In this document: positions 17,754 to 26,456 of the stretch, one piece after another | Layout: every line of letters starts with the position of its first letter | Position numbering within the stretch: the first letter of the stretch is position 1 | Notes under the pieces: model-generated | Database searches by the model: none | Told to the model about the DNA's origin: nothing | The model's input: the letters and a program-made list of their open reading frames with translations, nothing else | From: Citromicrobium bathyomarinum | GTDB lineage: Bacteria; Pseudomonadota; Alphaproteobacteria; Sphingomonadales; Sphingomonadaceae | Length of the DNA: 64,000 bases | NCBI GenBank assembly: GCA_001306305.2 | Contig: CP155577.1 | Coordinates: forward strand, 1,409,501-1,473,500 | Direction: 5' to 3' | Position numbers and translations under genes: made by a program

Positions 17754-19640
17754 TTAATCGCCGAAAAGACGGACAAGCACATTCAGCCAGTCGCCATTGC
17801 GCGCATCCGGCGTCTTCCGGACCGCGCTGGAAGGCTCCGGGCAGGCGAGGCAATAGGCGCGCATTCCCGGCGTTGCGATGATCTTCTGCAAATCTTGCGC
17901 GATCCGTGCCGGCGTCTGTGCTTCGCGCTGAGCGGTCATCGCGAACAGGTCGCCGCCGCGTGCCCTGGCATCGCCGCCGCCGACCAGCTGACGCAGCAGT
18001 GTCTGGTATTCGCTGGATTCGCTGCCGAGGAAGCGCGCGTGGTAGGCGTCGTCTTCCAGCCCGGCCTTGCCCGCGACCCATGCCAGCGCATCGTCGAGAT
18101 CGCCGAACTGGTCGACCAGCCCGTTCTGGCGGGCGGTGCCGCCGTCCCACACGCGGCCCTGGCCGATCGCATCGATCTGCGCGGGCGTCTTGCCGCGCGA
18201 CTTGGCGACGATACCGAGGAAGCGGTCATAACCGTTCTCGATCGAGGCCTGCAGGATCTGCTCGGTCTCCGGATTGAAGCCGCCGACGAAATCGGGCTGG
18301 CCCGACAGCGGCGTGGTGCTGACTCCATCCGCGCTCACGCCGACCTTGCTGGCCAGCTTCTCGAAGGTGGGGAGCACTGCGAAGATGCCGATCGAGCCGG
18401 TGATCGTTTCGGGTTCGGCAAAGATGCGGTCGGCCGGGGTCGAAACCCAGTAGCCGCCGCTGGCCGCGACATTGGCCATGCTGACCGCGACGGGGATGCC
18501 CTTGGCCTTGTGCCGCAGGATCGCCTCGCGGATCGCTTCGGAGGCGAGCACGGAGCCGCCCGGCGAATCGACCCGCACGACCAAACCCTTCAGATCGTCG
18601 TTCAGCGCATCGTCGAGCAGGTCGGCGATCCGGTCGCCGCCCGCGGTGCCGGGGCCGGCATCGCCATCGACGATCTCGCCCGCGATGGTCACCACGCCGA
18701 TCGCATCGCCACTATCGTCGAATGGCTTGTCCGCCAGCCAGGTGGCAAGATCGGTATGGGCGAAGGAGCCGGGCTTGCTGTCGCTCTTGTCCTTGCCCGC
18801 AATCTCCGCAACGCGATCACCGAAGGCGGTCCAGCTGCCAAGCTTGTCGACCATGCCTGCGGCAACGGCTGCCTTGGCAATGTCGCCATTGGCCGATGCG
18901 ACCCACTCGGCAGGGGTCTGCGCGACACGTTCGATGTCGATCTTGGGGCGGGCCTTCTTCACGCTCGCCTGCCATTCGCTCCACAGCTCGCCATACAGCT
19001 CGCGCGCATTCTCGCGTGCGGGTTCGGACATGGAATTGCCCAGATAGGGTTCGACCGCCGACTTGTAGGTGCCGACCTTGAACACGCGTGCATTGACGCC
19101 GAGCTTGTCGAGCAGGTCGCCGTAATACAGGCGCTTGCCGCCCGGCCCGGCGATCATCGCGCCGCCCAGCGGATCGAGCCAGACTTCGCTGGCATGTGCG
19201 GCGAGGCGCAGGCCGTCGTCCGAATAGGCCATGCCATAGGCGAGCACAGGCTTGTCCGCCGCGCGTACCCGGTCCAGCGCAGCGCCCATTTCGCGCAGGT
19301 GCACCGCGCCCGCGCCGAGGAACGTGCGCATGTCGAGCACGACCGCCTTGACCCGGTCATCTTCTGCAGCGGTGTCCAGCGCATGGACCAGATCCTGCAC
19401 GTCGTGCTCGCCGGTCGGGGCTTCGCCGGAGAGGAGTACGGAGAACGGGTCGATCGGTGACTTTTCCTCGACGATGAAGCCATCGAGGTCGAGCAGCAGG
19501 GCGCCATCCTTGACGCTCGCCGGGTTGGGCCGCGCGGTCAGGATTGCGAACAGCAGCGCGAAGAACAGCAGGAGGAACAGCAGCGAGAGGCCGTCCTTGA
19601 TCCCAACCAGCAGTTTCCAGACGTTCTTCGCAAATTCCAT
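17754..19640 (-). CDS. sppA: Signal peptide peptidase SppA, 67 kDa type
   Basis: An inner-membrane serine protease (family S49) that degrades cleaved signal peptides. It has 628 residues and the tandem-domain architecture of the long SppA form. An N-terminal membrane anchor is near residues 18-38 (LSLLFLLLFFALLFAIL). The catalytic Lys is in GTYKSAVEPYLGN and the catalytic Ser in VAASGGYWVSTPAD, matching the Lys/Ser dyad known for the family. It is monocistronic on the minus strand between tRNA-Val and the divergent pyrB. Confidence 0.95.
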   Translation of the reverse strand: MEFAKNVWKLLVGIKDGLSLLFLLLFFALLFAILTARPNPASVKDGALLLDLDGFIVEEKSPIDPFSVLLSGEAPTGEHDVQDLVHALDTAAEDDRVKAVVLDMRTFLGAGAVHLREMGAALDRVRAADKPVLAYGMAYSDDGLRLAAHASEVWLDPLGGAMIAGPGGKRLYYGDLLDKLGVNARVFKVGTYKSAVEPYLGNSMSEPARENARELYGELWSEWQASVKKARPKIDIERVAQTPAEWVASANGDIAKAAVAAGMVDKLGSWTAFGDRVAEIAGKDKSDSKPGSFAHTDLATWLADKPFDDSGDAIGVVTIAGEIVDGDAGPGTAGGDRIADLLDDALNDDLKGLVVRVDSPGGSVLASEAIREAILRHKAKGIPVAVSMANVAASGGYWVSTPADRIFAEPETITGSIGIFAVLPTFEKLASKVGVSADGVSTTPLSGQPDFVGGFNPETEQILQASIENGYDRFLGIVAKSRGKTPAQIDAIGQGRVWDGGTARQNGLVDQFGDLDDALAWVAGKAGLEDDAYHARFLGSESSEYQTLLRQLVGGGDARARGGDLFAMTAQREAQTPARIAQDLQKIIATPGMRAYCLACPEPSSAVRKTPDARNGDWLNVLVRLFGD

Positions 19641-19752
19641 GGTATCGAGAGCCCCGTAGCTTTTAGCTTCCCATACCTAAGGGGCGTTAACACGAACCTC
19701 CAGCCGAATGTGCTTGAGCGACATACATGCCTCGACTAGTGGCATTGCTTTA

Positions 19753-20796
19753 ATGGCATCCGCAGGTTCCCCCCCGAATTCCGACCGCTTCCCGGCGGGC
19801 GGACACGCATTCCCGCATCCCAGCCTGACCGGCATCGCGCAGCTGGAGCGGCACGAGATCCTCTATCTGCTCGCCGAGGCGGAGCAGTGGGTCGAGTTCA
19901 ACCGCCAGCCGGACAAGCATTGCGACCTGCTGGCCGGGATGACGATCATCAACGCCTTCTTCGAAAACAGCACGCGCACGCTGCTCAGCTTCGAGATTGC
20001 GGGCAAGCGATTGGGTGCGGATGTGGTCAACATGCATGCCGCGCAGTCGAGCGTGAAGAAGGGCGAGACGCTGCTCGACACCGCGATCACGCTGAATGCG
20101 ATGCGAGCGGACGCGATCGTCATCCGCCACGCGTCGAGCGGCGCGGTCGACCTGATCGACGGCAAGGTGGATTGCCCGGTGCTCAACGCGGGCGACGGGA
20201 GCCACGAACACCCTACGCAAGCGCTGCTCGATGCGCTGGCGCTGCGCCATGCGCTGGACGAGCGGGGCGAGGGCGCGGAGGACTTTACCGGCCTCGTCGT
20301 CACGATCTGCGGCGATATCGCGCATAGCCGCGTCGCGCGATCCAACATCCTGTGCCTGCAGGCGCTGGGTGCCAGCGTGCGGGTCTGTGCGCCGCCCGCG
20401 CTGATGCCGGCGGGGATCGAGATGATGGGCGCGAAGCCTTACGTCGATTTCGATGCCGCGCTGGAAGGGGCGGACGTCGTGATGATGCTGCGCCTTCAGG
20501 CGGAGCGGATGAGCGGGCAGTTCATCCCCTCCACCCGCGAATACCACCACCTCTACGGGCTGACGCAGGAGCGTCTGCGCCGCGCCGCGCCCGATGCGCT
20601 GGTGATGCATCCCGGGCCGATGAACCGCGGCGTGGAGATCGACAGCGACGTGGCCGACATGCTCGACCGGTCGATCATCACCCGGCAGGTGGAGATGGGC
20701 GTCGCGGTGCGGATGGCCTGCCTTGACGTGCTGACCCGCCGCGCGCGCGGGGTTCCCGGATGGGAACGCCCGCTGGGCCAAGGGCAGTGGAAGTGA
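19753..20796 (+). CDS. pyrB: Aspartate carbamoyltransferase, catalytic subunit
   Basis: Catalyses carbamoyl phosphate plus aspartate to carbamoyl aspartate in pyrimidine synthesis. From ATG 19753 it has 347 residues. The carbamoyl-phosphate site [20 protein letters not shown] is complete, as are the [14 protein letters not shown] region and the [13 protein letters not shown] loop. The N-terminus has an extension of about 30 residues ([20 protein letters not shown]), as seen in class A ATCases that assemble with a dihydroorotase-like partner. The next gene, 10 bp downstream, encodes such a partner. There is no clear ribosome binding site before 19753 and an upstream start at 19708 is possible. 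Confidence 0.95.
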   Translation: MASAGSPPNSDRFPAGGHAFPHPSLTGIAQLERHEILYLLAEAEQWVEFNRQPDKHCDLLAGMTIINAFFENSTRTLLSFEIAGKRLGADVVNMHAAQSSVKKGETLLDTAITLNAMRADAIVIRHASSGAVDLIDGKVDCPVLNAGDGSHEHPTQALLDALALRHALDERGEGAEDFTGLVVTICGDIAHSRVARSNILCLQALGASVRVCAPPALMPAGIEMMGAKPYVDFDAALEGADVVMMLRLQAERMSGQFIPSTREYHHLYGLTQERLRRAAPDALVMHPGPMNRGVEIDSDVADMLDRSIITRQVEMGVAVRMACLDVLTRRARGVPGWERPLGQGQWK

Positions 20797-20806
20797 GGGG
20801 GCGGCA

Positions 20807-22036
20807 ATGAAACAGACCCGACCCATCACCTTCGTCAACGGCAAGCTGGTGACGCCCGAGGGTGTCGTCGACGGCGCTCTGCAGATCGCCGACGGGATGA
20901 TCGCCTCGATCGGGGCAGGGGGAGCCCAGCCCGACGACGAGGTTGTCGACGCGAAAGGCAAACTGGTCGTGCCGGGCCTCGTCGATCTCGGCGTGTTCGC
21001 GGTCGACAAGCCCGCGTTCCATTTCGGCGGGATCAGCCGCGCCGCGCTGATGCCCGATCAGTCGCCGCCGCTCGATCTGCCGAGCCGGGTCAACTACATC
21101 GCCAAGAGCGGCAAGCCCGACTTCTGGGTCCACCCGCTGGCCGCTGCGACACGCGGACTAGCCGGGGAGGAACTGGGCGAAGTCGCGCTGATGCGCGAGG
21201 CGGGCGCACGCGGGATCGCCACCGGCAGGCGCTGGATCGCCGATAGCGGCGTGATGCTGCGCGTGCTGAGCTATGCGGCGATGCTCGACATGGTCGTGGT
21301 CGCGCATGCCGAGGATGGCGGGCTGGCGGTCGATGCCGTGGCAAGCGCGGGCGAAATGGCGACCCGGCTGGGCCTGCCCAGCGCACCGCCGCAAGCCGAG
21401 GCGCTGGCTGTCGCGCGCGACATCGCGCTCGCCGAGATGGCGGGTGCGCGCATTCATTTCCGTCAGCTGACGACCGCCGCCGCGCTCGATCTGGTGCGCA
21501 GCGCCAAGGCGCGCGGTGTGGCGGTGACCGCGGGTGTGACGCCTGCGCATTTCATGCTCTCCGACCTCGCGATCGGGGACTTCCGCACCTTTGGCAGGCT
21601 CTCGCCGCCTTTGCGCAGCGAAGACGATCGCCACGCGGTGGTCGCGGCGATTGCCGACGGGACGATCGATGTGATTTCGAGCGGGCACGATCCGCGCGGA
21701 CCGGAGGACAAGCGGTTGCCCTTCGCCGATGCGGAGCCCGGGATGGCAGGTGCGGAAACGTTGCTGTCGACCACGCTCACGCTGGTGCGCGACGGGGTTA
21801 TCGATCTGCCGCGCGCGTTCGATCTGCTGGCGGGTGCGCCCGCGCGGCTACTTGGCGTCGATGCGGGCCTGCTGCGCGAGGGCCATGAAGGCGACATCGC
21901 ACTGGTCGATCCGGAGAAGCCGTGGATCGTGGACCGGCGCAAGATGGCCGCGACTGCCGACAACACTCCGTTCGACGGTCAGCCGATGCAGGGCCGGGTG
22001 CTGGGCCTGTGGAAGGGCGGCGTCAGGGTCGACTAG
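20807..22036 (+). CDS. Dihydroorotase-like protein without HxH motif, probable inactive ATCase partner (PyrC')
   Basis: A 409-residue amidohydrolase-fold protein of the dihydroorotase family. Active dihydroorotases have GxxDxHVHxR at the end of the first strand. Here the corresponding segment is VPGLVDLGVFAVDKP (about 55-69), so both zinc-binding His are missing. The late motif is also altered (ISSGHDPRGPEDK). A later His remains in VVAHAEDGGL. In Pseudomonas such an inactive PyrC' is required for assembly of the dodecameric ATCase; by analogy this is its likely role. A catalytic pyrC should then exist elsewhere in the genome. GAGGGGG precedes the ATG; it is co-transcribed with pyrB. Confidence 0.88.
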   Translation: MKQTRPITFVNGKLVTPEGVVDGALQIADGMIASIGAGGAQPDDEVVDAKGKLVVPGLVDLGVFAVDKPAFHFGGISRAALMPDQSPPLDLPSRVNYIAKSGKPDFWVHPLAAATRGLAGEELGEVALMREAGARGIATGRRWIADSGVMLRVLSYAAMLDMVVVAHAEDGGLAVDAVASAGEMATRLGLPSAPPQAEALAVARDIALAEMAGARIHFRQLTTAAALDLVRSAKARGVAVTAGVTPAHFMLSDLAIGDFRTFGRLSPPLRSEDDRHAVVAAIADGTIDVISSGHDPRGPEDKRLPFADAEPGMAGAETLLSTTLTLVRDGVIDLPRAFDLLAGAPARLLGVDAGLLREGHEGDIALVDPEKPWIVDRRKMAATADNTPFDGQPMQGRVLGLWKGGVRVD

Positions 22037-22073
22037 CCAGTCGACCGACGCCCCCGTTCAATCTGAGAGCCAC

Positions 22074-23444
22074 TTAGCGGGTCGCGACCCGGCGGCCCGC
22101 GTCGAGCGTGCCGGGTAGCGGCCTGCTCTGTTCCCACGCGATGCAACCGTGACCGGAGGCCTTGACCGTGCGGCACAGCGACTGCGCGCTCGATGCGGCA
22201 AGATTGCCGGCCGACAGGCGGTAATAGATCCGCCCGTTGACCTTGGCGCGGGTGATCACCTGCTCGCGGCTTGCGACCTGCGGGTGGCGTTTGACGAAGA
22301 TCGCCCAGCCGCGCTTGGCATCGGCTTCGCTGCCATAGCTGCCCAGCTGCACCAGGTGCGTGCCGCCTGCGAGGTCTTCGCGCGCTGCGGAGGCCGATGC
22401 CTGGGCGGGCTTGGCTGCCGCAACCGGTGCGGGCGCAGGCGCGGCTCGCGCAGGGATCGACTGGACCACCGGTGCGCTGGCGAAACTTGCGGCGGGCGCA
22501 GGCTTGGGCGCGGGCTTCGGCGTGGCGGAGGCCTTCGCATCCGCCTTGGCAAAGGTGCTGTCGAAATCGGTTGAGACGGTGTCGCGCGCGCCCACCGCAG
22601 CGTCGAGCGGGGCGAGCGCGCGGGCCGCTCCGCTGGAAGCAAGCAGATCGACCGGCGGAAGTTCGCCCGTGACCGGGCTCGCGGCAGCGGTTGCTGCGGC
22701 AGCCTTTGCGAGCATCTGATCCGCATTCGGAGCGCCGCCCAGCGCGAGTTGCGCGGGCATGCCGGAATCGGCCTGCGGCTGCACGCCGAGCAGGTTGGCG
22801 ATGCGGGCGGTGTAGTCTTCCGGCCGGGCGACGCGCGCCCATTCGGAAATGCGCGCATCCAGTTCACCCGGGGCGACGTCTTCTGCGGCGATGATCCGCG
22901 CGGCGGCCCAGTTGCCGCCCAGCGCGTAGGCATAGGCGAGATTCTGGCGCATGGTCGGAGTATTCTCCCCGCCACGCAGCGCATTCTGCATGATCTGTGC
23001 GCCCAGTTCGGGATTGCCCGCCAGCGCATAGGCGAGGCCCAGATCCGCCGGAGCGATCGCATCGCGCCATTCGCCCAGCGTCTCGATCGCGGCGCGGTTG
23101 TCGCCCAGTGCGATCGAGGCGAGTGCATAGCGCAGCGCGGTGCGCGGGCTCACATCGCCGAGCACCAACGCCTCTTCGAGCGCCTGCTGTGCGGATGCGA
23201 AGCGGCCCGCCGCGAGGTAGGAGGAGCCGAGCTCTGCCTTTGCCGCCGGATCATTCGGCGCGGCAAGCACGGCCTGTTCGGCCAGGGTGATTGCCTTTTC
23301 GGTATTGCCGTCGGCGCGGGCCGTGGCGGCATCGCTGGCCGATGCGGTTTTCGAACCGCCGATGCCGCTGGCGCAGCCGGTCAGGCCGAGCGTGGCCAGC
23401 GCGGTGGCAAGCATCAGGGTTTTGGAAAAGTTCTGGCGGATCAT
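22074..23444 (-). CDS. TPR and SPOR-domain lipoprotein
   Basis: A 456-residue protein. From ATG 23444, with AAGGAGG nine bases upstream, it begins with a lipoprotein signal (LATALATLGLTGCASG). Residues 40-250 form TPR-like helical repeats (AITLAEQAVLAAPNDPAAKAELG, RFASAQQALEEALVLGD). An Ala/Pro-rich linker follows. The last 75 residues form a SPOR domain (GGTHLVQLGSYGSEADAKRGWAIF ... ARAKVNGRIYYRLSAGNLAA), which binds denuded septal glycan. The role is probably in cell division or envelope. It lies five bases downstream of the ribbon-helix-helix gene, so ParA, RHH and SPOR protein form one operon. Confidence 0.85.
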   Translation of the reverse strand: MIRQNFSKTLMLATALATLGLTGCASGIGGSKTASASDAATARADGNTEKAITLAEQAVLAAPNDPAAKAELGSSYLAAGRFASAQQALEEALVLGDVSPRTALRYALASIALGDNRAAIETLGEWRDAIAPADLGLAYALAGNPELGAQIMQNALRGGENTPTMRQNLAYAYALGGNWAAARIIAAEDVAPGELDARISEWARVARPEDYTARIANLLGVQPQADSGMPAQLALGGAPNADQMLAKAAAATAAASPVTGELPPVDLLASSGAARALAPLDAAVGARDTVSTDFDSTFAKADAKASATPKPAPKPAPAASFASAPVVQSIPARAAPAPAPVAAAKPAQASASAAREDLAGGTHLVQLGSYGSEADAKRGWAIFVKRHPQVASREQVITRAKVNGRIYYRLSAGNLAASSAQSLCRTVKASGHGCIAWEQSRPLPGTLDAGRRVATR

Positions 23445-23448
23445 CGGT

Positions 23449-24111
23449 TCATCCCTCCTTGTGGGGGCGCGATTGGACGCGGGCGACAAGCTGTTCGAGC
23501 TCGGGTGTGGCGGCGAACATGGCGTCCACCGCTTCGGTGACGAGCGCTTGCGCGCTCCGGTTGGCGAGCGTGCAGGCCAGCCGCAGCTTGAGATGACGCT
23601 CTGGGTCCAGGCGCAGCGTGAAGGCGGTGCGCTTGCCCTTCGTTGTGGCCTTTGCTTCGCCCCTCACTTGAGGCGCGCTGGCGACCGCGAGACCGGGACG
23701 CGGGAGGCGCGGGGCCTTGGTGCGAACGGCCGCGACCGGTTCGGCTACGTCCGGCTCGCTGGGAGTTTCGTCGGCGCGATCCTGCTCCGGTGCGGTCTCA
23801 TACGTGGGCGCGGCTGTGCTGCGCGCGTGCTTGCCAAGCGGGGCGAACGCGCTGTCCGGCGCGTCTTCGGCGGCATCGTGATAGTCGGCTGGCTGAGCGG
23901 TCTCGCGCGCGACCGGCTGCGTATCGCCGGGTTCGCCCAGATCGTTCCAGCCCAGATCCTCCAGCGCACTCTCCGCCGGCAGCGGGTGCTGCATGTGCGC
24001 CCCCGCGACTGTGCCATCGACCATCGGCGACTGACGGCGCATGGCCGGTTTCGCGCCGCCCTTGCGGGCAAGCAGGCCGGGGGAAAGCGAGGCAAAGCTC
24101 ATGTCGGTCAT
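23449..24111 (-). CDS. Ribbon-helix-helix domain protein downstream of an orphan ParA
   Basis: A 220-residue protein starting at ATG 24111 (MTDMSFASLSPGLLARKG), 11 bases after the ParA stop. The first 150 residues look disordered and rich in Ala, Pro and acidic residues. The last 60 resemble a ribbon-helix-helix DNA-binding fold: GKRTAFTLRLDPERHLKLRLAC then NRSAQALVTEAVDAMF. In plasmid systems such proteins (ParG, omega) are the centromere-binding partners of ParA. Here the pair is chromosomal and linked to SPOR proteins. It may instead bind cargo; function inferred only from context. Confidence 0.7.
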   Translation of the reverse strand: MTDMSFASLSPGLLARKGGAKPAMRRQSPMVDGTVAGAHMQHPLPAESALEDLGWNDLGEPGDTQPVARETAQPADYHDAAEDAPDSAFAPLGKHARSTAAPTYETAPEQDRADETPSEPDVAEPVAAVRTKAPRLPRPGLAVASAPQVRGEAKATTKGKRTAFTLRLDPERHLKLRLACTLANRSAQALVTEAVDAMFAATPELEQLVARVQSRPHKEG

Positions 24112-24122
24112 GCCCGGTGCAC

Positions 24123-24836
24123 CTACTGCGCGACCCGGCGGCCGAACACGCCCTGGCGCGGGGCCTGCGGCAGGTGGGCCGCCGCGCCGGGTGCGGCGAA
24201 GACCGTCCGGCGGAAGTTCTTTTCCAGCCGGTCGGACACGTAATTCCACAGCGCGGCGATCTCCGTCGCGCTACGGCAATCGGGATCGATTTCCATGACC
24301 GTGCGGCCGTCGATCATCGATGCGGCGAAATCGGTCCGGTGATGGACGGTCACCGGAGCGACTGTGCCGTGCTGGCTCAGCGCGACCGCCGCTTCCGAAG
24401 TGATGCGCGCCTTGGGTGTCGCGCCGTTGACCACGAAGACCAGTGGCTTGCCCGCGCGTTCGCACAGGTCGACCGTCGCGCCGACCGCCCGCAGGTCGTG
24501 CGGGCTGGGACGGGTCGGCACGACGATCAGTTCTGCAACCGAAATGACCGACTGGATCGCCATCGTGATGGCGGGCGGGGTGTCGATGACGGCAAGCTTG
24601 AAGCCCTGCTCGCGCAAGGTGTGAAGATCATGCGCGAGCCGCGCGACCGTGGTCTGCGCGAAGGCCGGATAATCCTCCTCGCGCTCGTTCCACCAGTCCG
24701 CCAGTGAGCCCTGCGGATCGATATCGATCAGCACCACCGGCCCCGCGCCTGCACGCTGGGCCTGGACTGAAAGATGGCCGGACAAGGTGGTCTTGCCCGA
24801 TCCGCCCTTCTGTGAAGCCAATGCCAATACCCGCAC
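24123..24836 (-). CDS. ParA/MinD-family ATPase (orphan, chromosomal)
   Basis: A 237-residue ATPase starting at GTG 24836, nine bases after GGGGG; a longer frame to 24899 is probably untranslated. The deviant Walker A is ALASQKGGSGKTTLSGHL, with VVLIDIDPQGSLADWW and LAVIDTPPAITMAIQ following, as in ParA proteins that oscillate or position cargo on the nucleoid. It differs from the standard parAB locus because no ParB is adjacent. The downstream genes encode a ribbon-helix-helix protein and a SPOR lipoprotein. It may position a septal, polar or chemosensory cargo; this is inference. Confidence 0.85.
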   Translation of the reverse strand: MRVLALASQKGGSGKTTLSGHLSVQAQRAGAGPVVLIDIDPQGSLADWWNEREEDYPAFAQTTVARLAHDLHTLREQGFKLAVIDTPPAITMAIQSVISVAELIVVPTRPSPHDLRAVGATVDLCERAGKPLVFVVNGATPKARITSEAAVALSQHGTVAPVTVHHRTDFAASMIDGRTVMEIDPDCRSATEIAALWNYVSDRLEKNFRRTVFAAPGAAAHLPQAPRQGVFGRRVAQ

Positions 24837-25127
24837 CGGGACTGTTCCCCCAATTATTGCACGTCCCGCATCGTTCACCCGCAAACGGGTTCGATGCACG
24901 CGTATGGCTTCGCAGGATGTCCTTTATTTAGGGTTAAGGCAGGGAAGGCCGATCGCTTCGCATACTGAGAAAGACCGACGGTAAAGCCAGCCTGCGAAAA
25001 CGTCGCACAACGGGGCGGGACGTTGCTACTGCGTGGCGAGTGGTTCGCAGGCGTGGTAATCGCGGGTTAACCATCTCCCGCTAGCGCGGAAGGTGAACAC
25101 GTGCGATCGGCAATGACGGGGAACACC
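24837..25127. other. Divergent region between parA-like operon and SPOR/Sel1 gene
   Basis: No gene supported. It contains GTAA-N7-TTAAC at 25056-25071, one mismatch from the known CtrA full site TTAA-N7-TTAA, about 57 bp before the Sel1/SPOR start. AT-rich stretches near 24918-24935 (TTTATTTAGGG) may be the ParA promoter. Confidence 0.4.
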
Positions 25128-26363
25128 ATGACGACGCGAAACGGTCGCAAATTCGGCCTCCGGGCGTCCCTTGCAGGCGCATTGCTGACCCTGCCGGGGC
25201 TGGCGCTGGCCGACGTCAATGATGGCGTCGCCGCGTGGGAGCGCGGGGATTACGAGACCGCCGTTGCCGAATGGCGCGGACCTGCTGGGCAGGGCGATGC
25301 CGACGCGCAGTTCAACCTGGGCCAGGCCTATCGTCTTGGTCGCGGGGTCGAACAGAACACGCGCCAGGCCGAAGTCTATTACGCAAAGGCCGCAGCGCAG
25401 GGGCATTTGAAGGCGGCGGACAATCTGGGGCTGCTGTTGTTCCAGAACGGCCGCCGCGAAGAGGCGATGCCCTACGTCGTTGATGCCGCCGAGCGCGGTG
25501 ATCCGCGCGCGCAATATCTGCTGGGCATCGCGCATTTCAACGGCGACCTGGTCGCACGCGACTGGGTGCGTGCCTATGCGCTGATTACGCTCGCCAATGC
25601 GGCGGGCCTGCCGCAGGCGGCCAGCGCGATGCAGCAGATGGACACGCATATTCCGCTCGACCAGCGGCAGCAGGCGCAGGCGCTGGTGCCGCAGCTCAAG
25701 CGCAATGCCGATGCGCAGCGTGCGAGCCGTTTTGCCGCCGCCGATCTTGGTACGAGCGATGCTGCGCCCTCGCGCTCCGCATCCGTTCCTGCCGCAGCCC
25801 CGCCTGTCGCGACCAGCGCGCCGGGTGTCCCGACACCGGGCCGCCCGGACCGTATCCCGCGCCCCATCACTCAGACCCGCGTGGCGCCCTCCGTGGCCGC
25901 CGCACAGTCCGCGATTGCCGAGGCGAGCCGCGTCACCGGCACCGAGAGCCCCGCAGATGCGGGTGCGACTTTCGCGCGTCGCAGCACGCCCGCAGCAGCC
26001 GATCCGCGCGCGGTCGAGCCGCAGCCGACCACGCCGGTCGTCGCGCGCGCCGCCCCGCAACCGCGACCGCGACCCGAGCCGCGTGTCTCACCGCGTCCCG
26101 AACCGCAGCCAGCGCCCGTGCGGGCGGGTGCGGGCAGCGGGCCCTGGAAAATCCAGCTCGGTGCCTTTGCCGTCAATGGCAATGCGGAGCGTCTGTGGGC
26201 GCGCCTTTCGGGCCGCAGCGAGCTTGCCGGGGCGACCCGCGTGCTCGAACCTGCGGGCCGCGTGACCAAGCTGCTTGCTGGCGGCTATGCCAGCCGCGAT
26301 GCGGCGCAGAGCGCGTGCAATGCGCTCAAGCGCAGTGGGCAGGACTGTCTCGTCACCCGCTAG
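25128..26363 (+). CDS. Exported Sel1-repeat and SPOR-domain protein
   Basis: A 411-residue protein. ATG 25128 is chosen because ACGGGGAAC lies just upstream and it gives a clean signal peptide (LRASLAGALLTLPGLALA). Sel1-type repeats follow (about 30-160: AQFNLGQAYRLGRGVEQN, QAEVYYAKAAAQGHLKAADNLG, RAQYLLGIAHFNGD). A long Pro/Ala/Arg-rich linker leads to a C-terminal SPOR domain (GPWKIQLGAFAVNGNAERLW ... AGGYASRDAAQSACNALKR). It is divergent from the ParA operon, which ends in another SPOR protein; the two probably work at the septum. The near-consensus CtrA site upstream suggests cell-cycle control. Confidence 0.82.
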   Translation: MTTRNGRKFGLRASLAGALLTLPGLALADVNDGVAAWERGDYETAVAEWRGPAGQGDADAQFNLGQAYRLGRGVEQNTRQAEVYYAKAAAQGHLKAADNLGLLLFQNGRREEAMPYVVDAAERGDPRAQYLLGIAHFNGDLVARDWVRAYALITLANAAGLPQAASAMQQMDTHIPLDQRQQAQALVPQLKRNADAQRASRFAAADLGTSDAAPSRSASVPAAAPPVATSAPGVPTPGRPDRIPRPITQTRVAPSVAAAQSAIAEASRVTGTESPADAGATFARRSTPAAADPRAVEPQPTTPVVARAAPQPRPRPEPRVSPRPEPQPAPVRAGAGSGPWKIQLGAFAVNGNAERLWARLSGRSELAGATRVLEPAGRVTKLLAGGYASRDAAQSACNALKRSGQDCLVTR

Positions 26364-26401
26364 GCTTTTCATCGGGCGAGATCGCGCGCCCGTCGAAGGC
26401 A

Positions 26402-26449
26402 ATTCCCCTGTGCCCACCCTGCTGTTAGGTGTCGGGTAACAGGGGGAAT
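26402..26449 (+). promoter_or_regulatory. Leader hairpin that pairs with the ribosome binding site of the DUF418 gene
   Basis: ATTCCCCTGT (26402-26411) can pair with ACAGGGGGAAT (26439-26449) across a 27-base loop. The right arm contains the AGGGGG ribosome binding site of the ATG at 26457. Such pairing could hold translation down until the structure opens. Seen directly in sequence; the regulatory role is inference. Confidence 0.4.
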
Positions 26450-26456
26450 CTTTTCA

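Noticed and set aside
17471-17881. 136-codon frame over tRNA-Val
   Set aside because: It reads through a tRNA and into sppA antisense.
17724-19460. Open frame opposite sppA
   Set aside because: Shadow of sppA; the real gene has both catalytic motifs.
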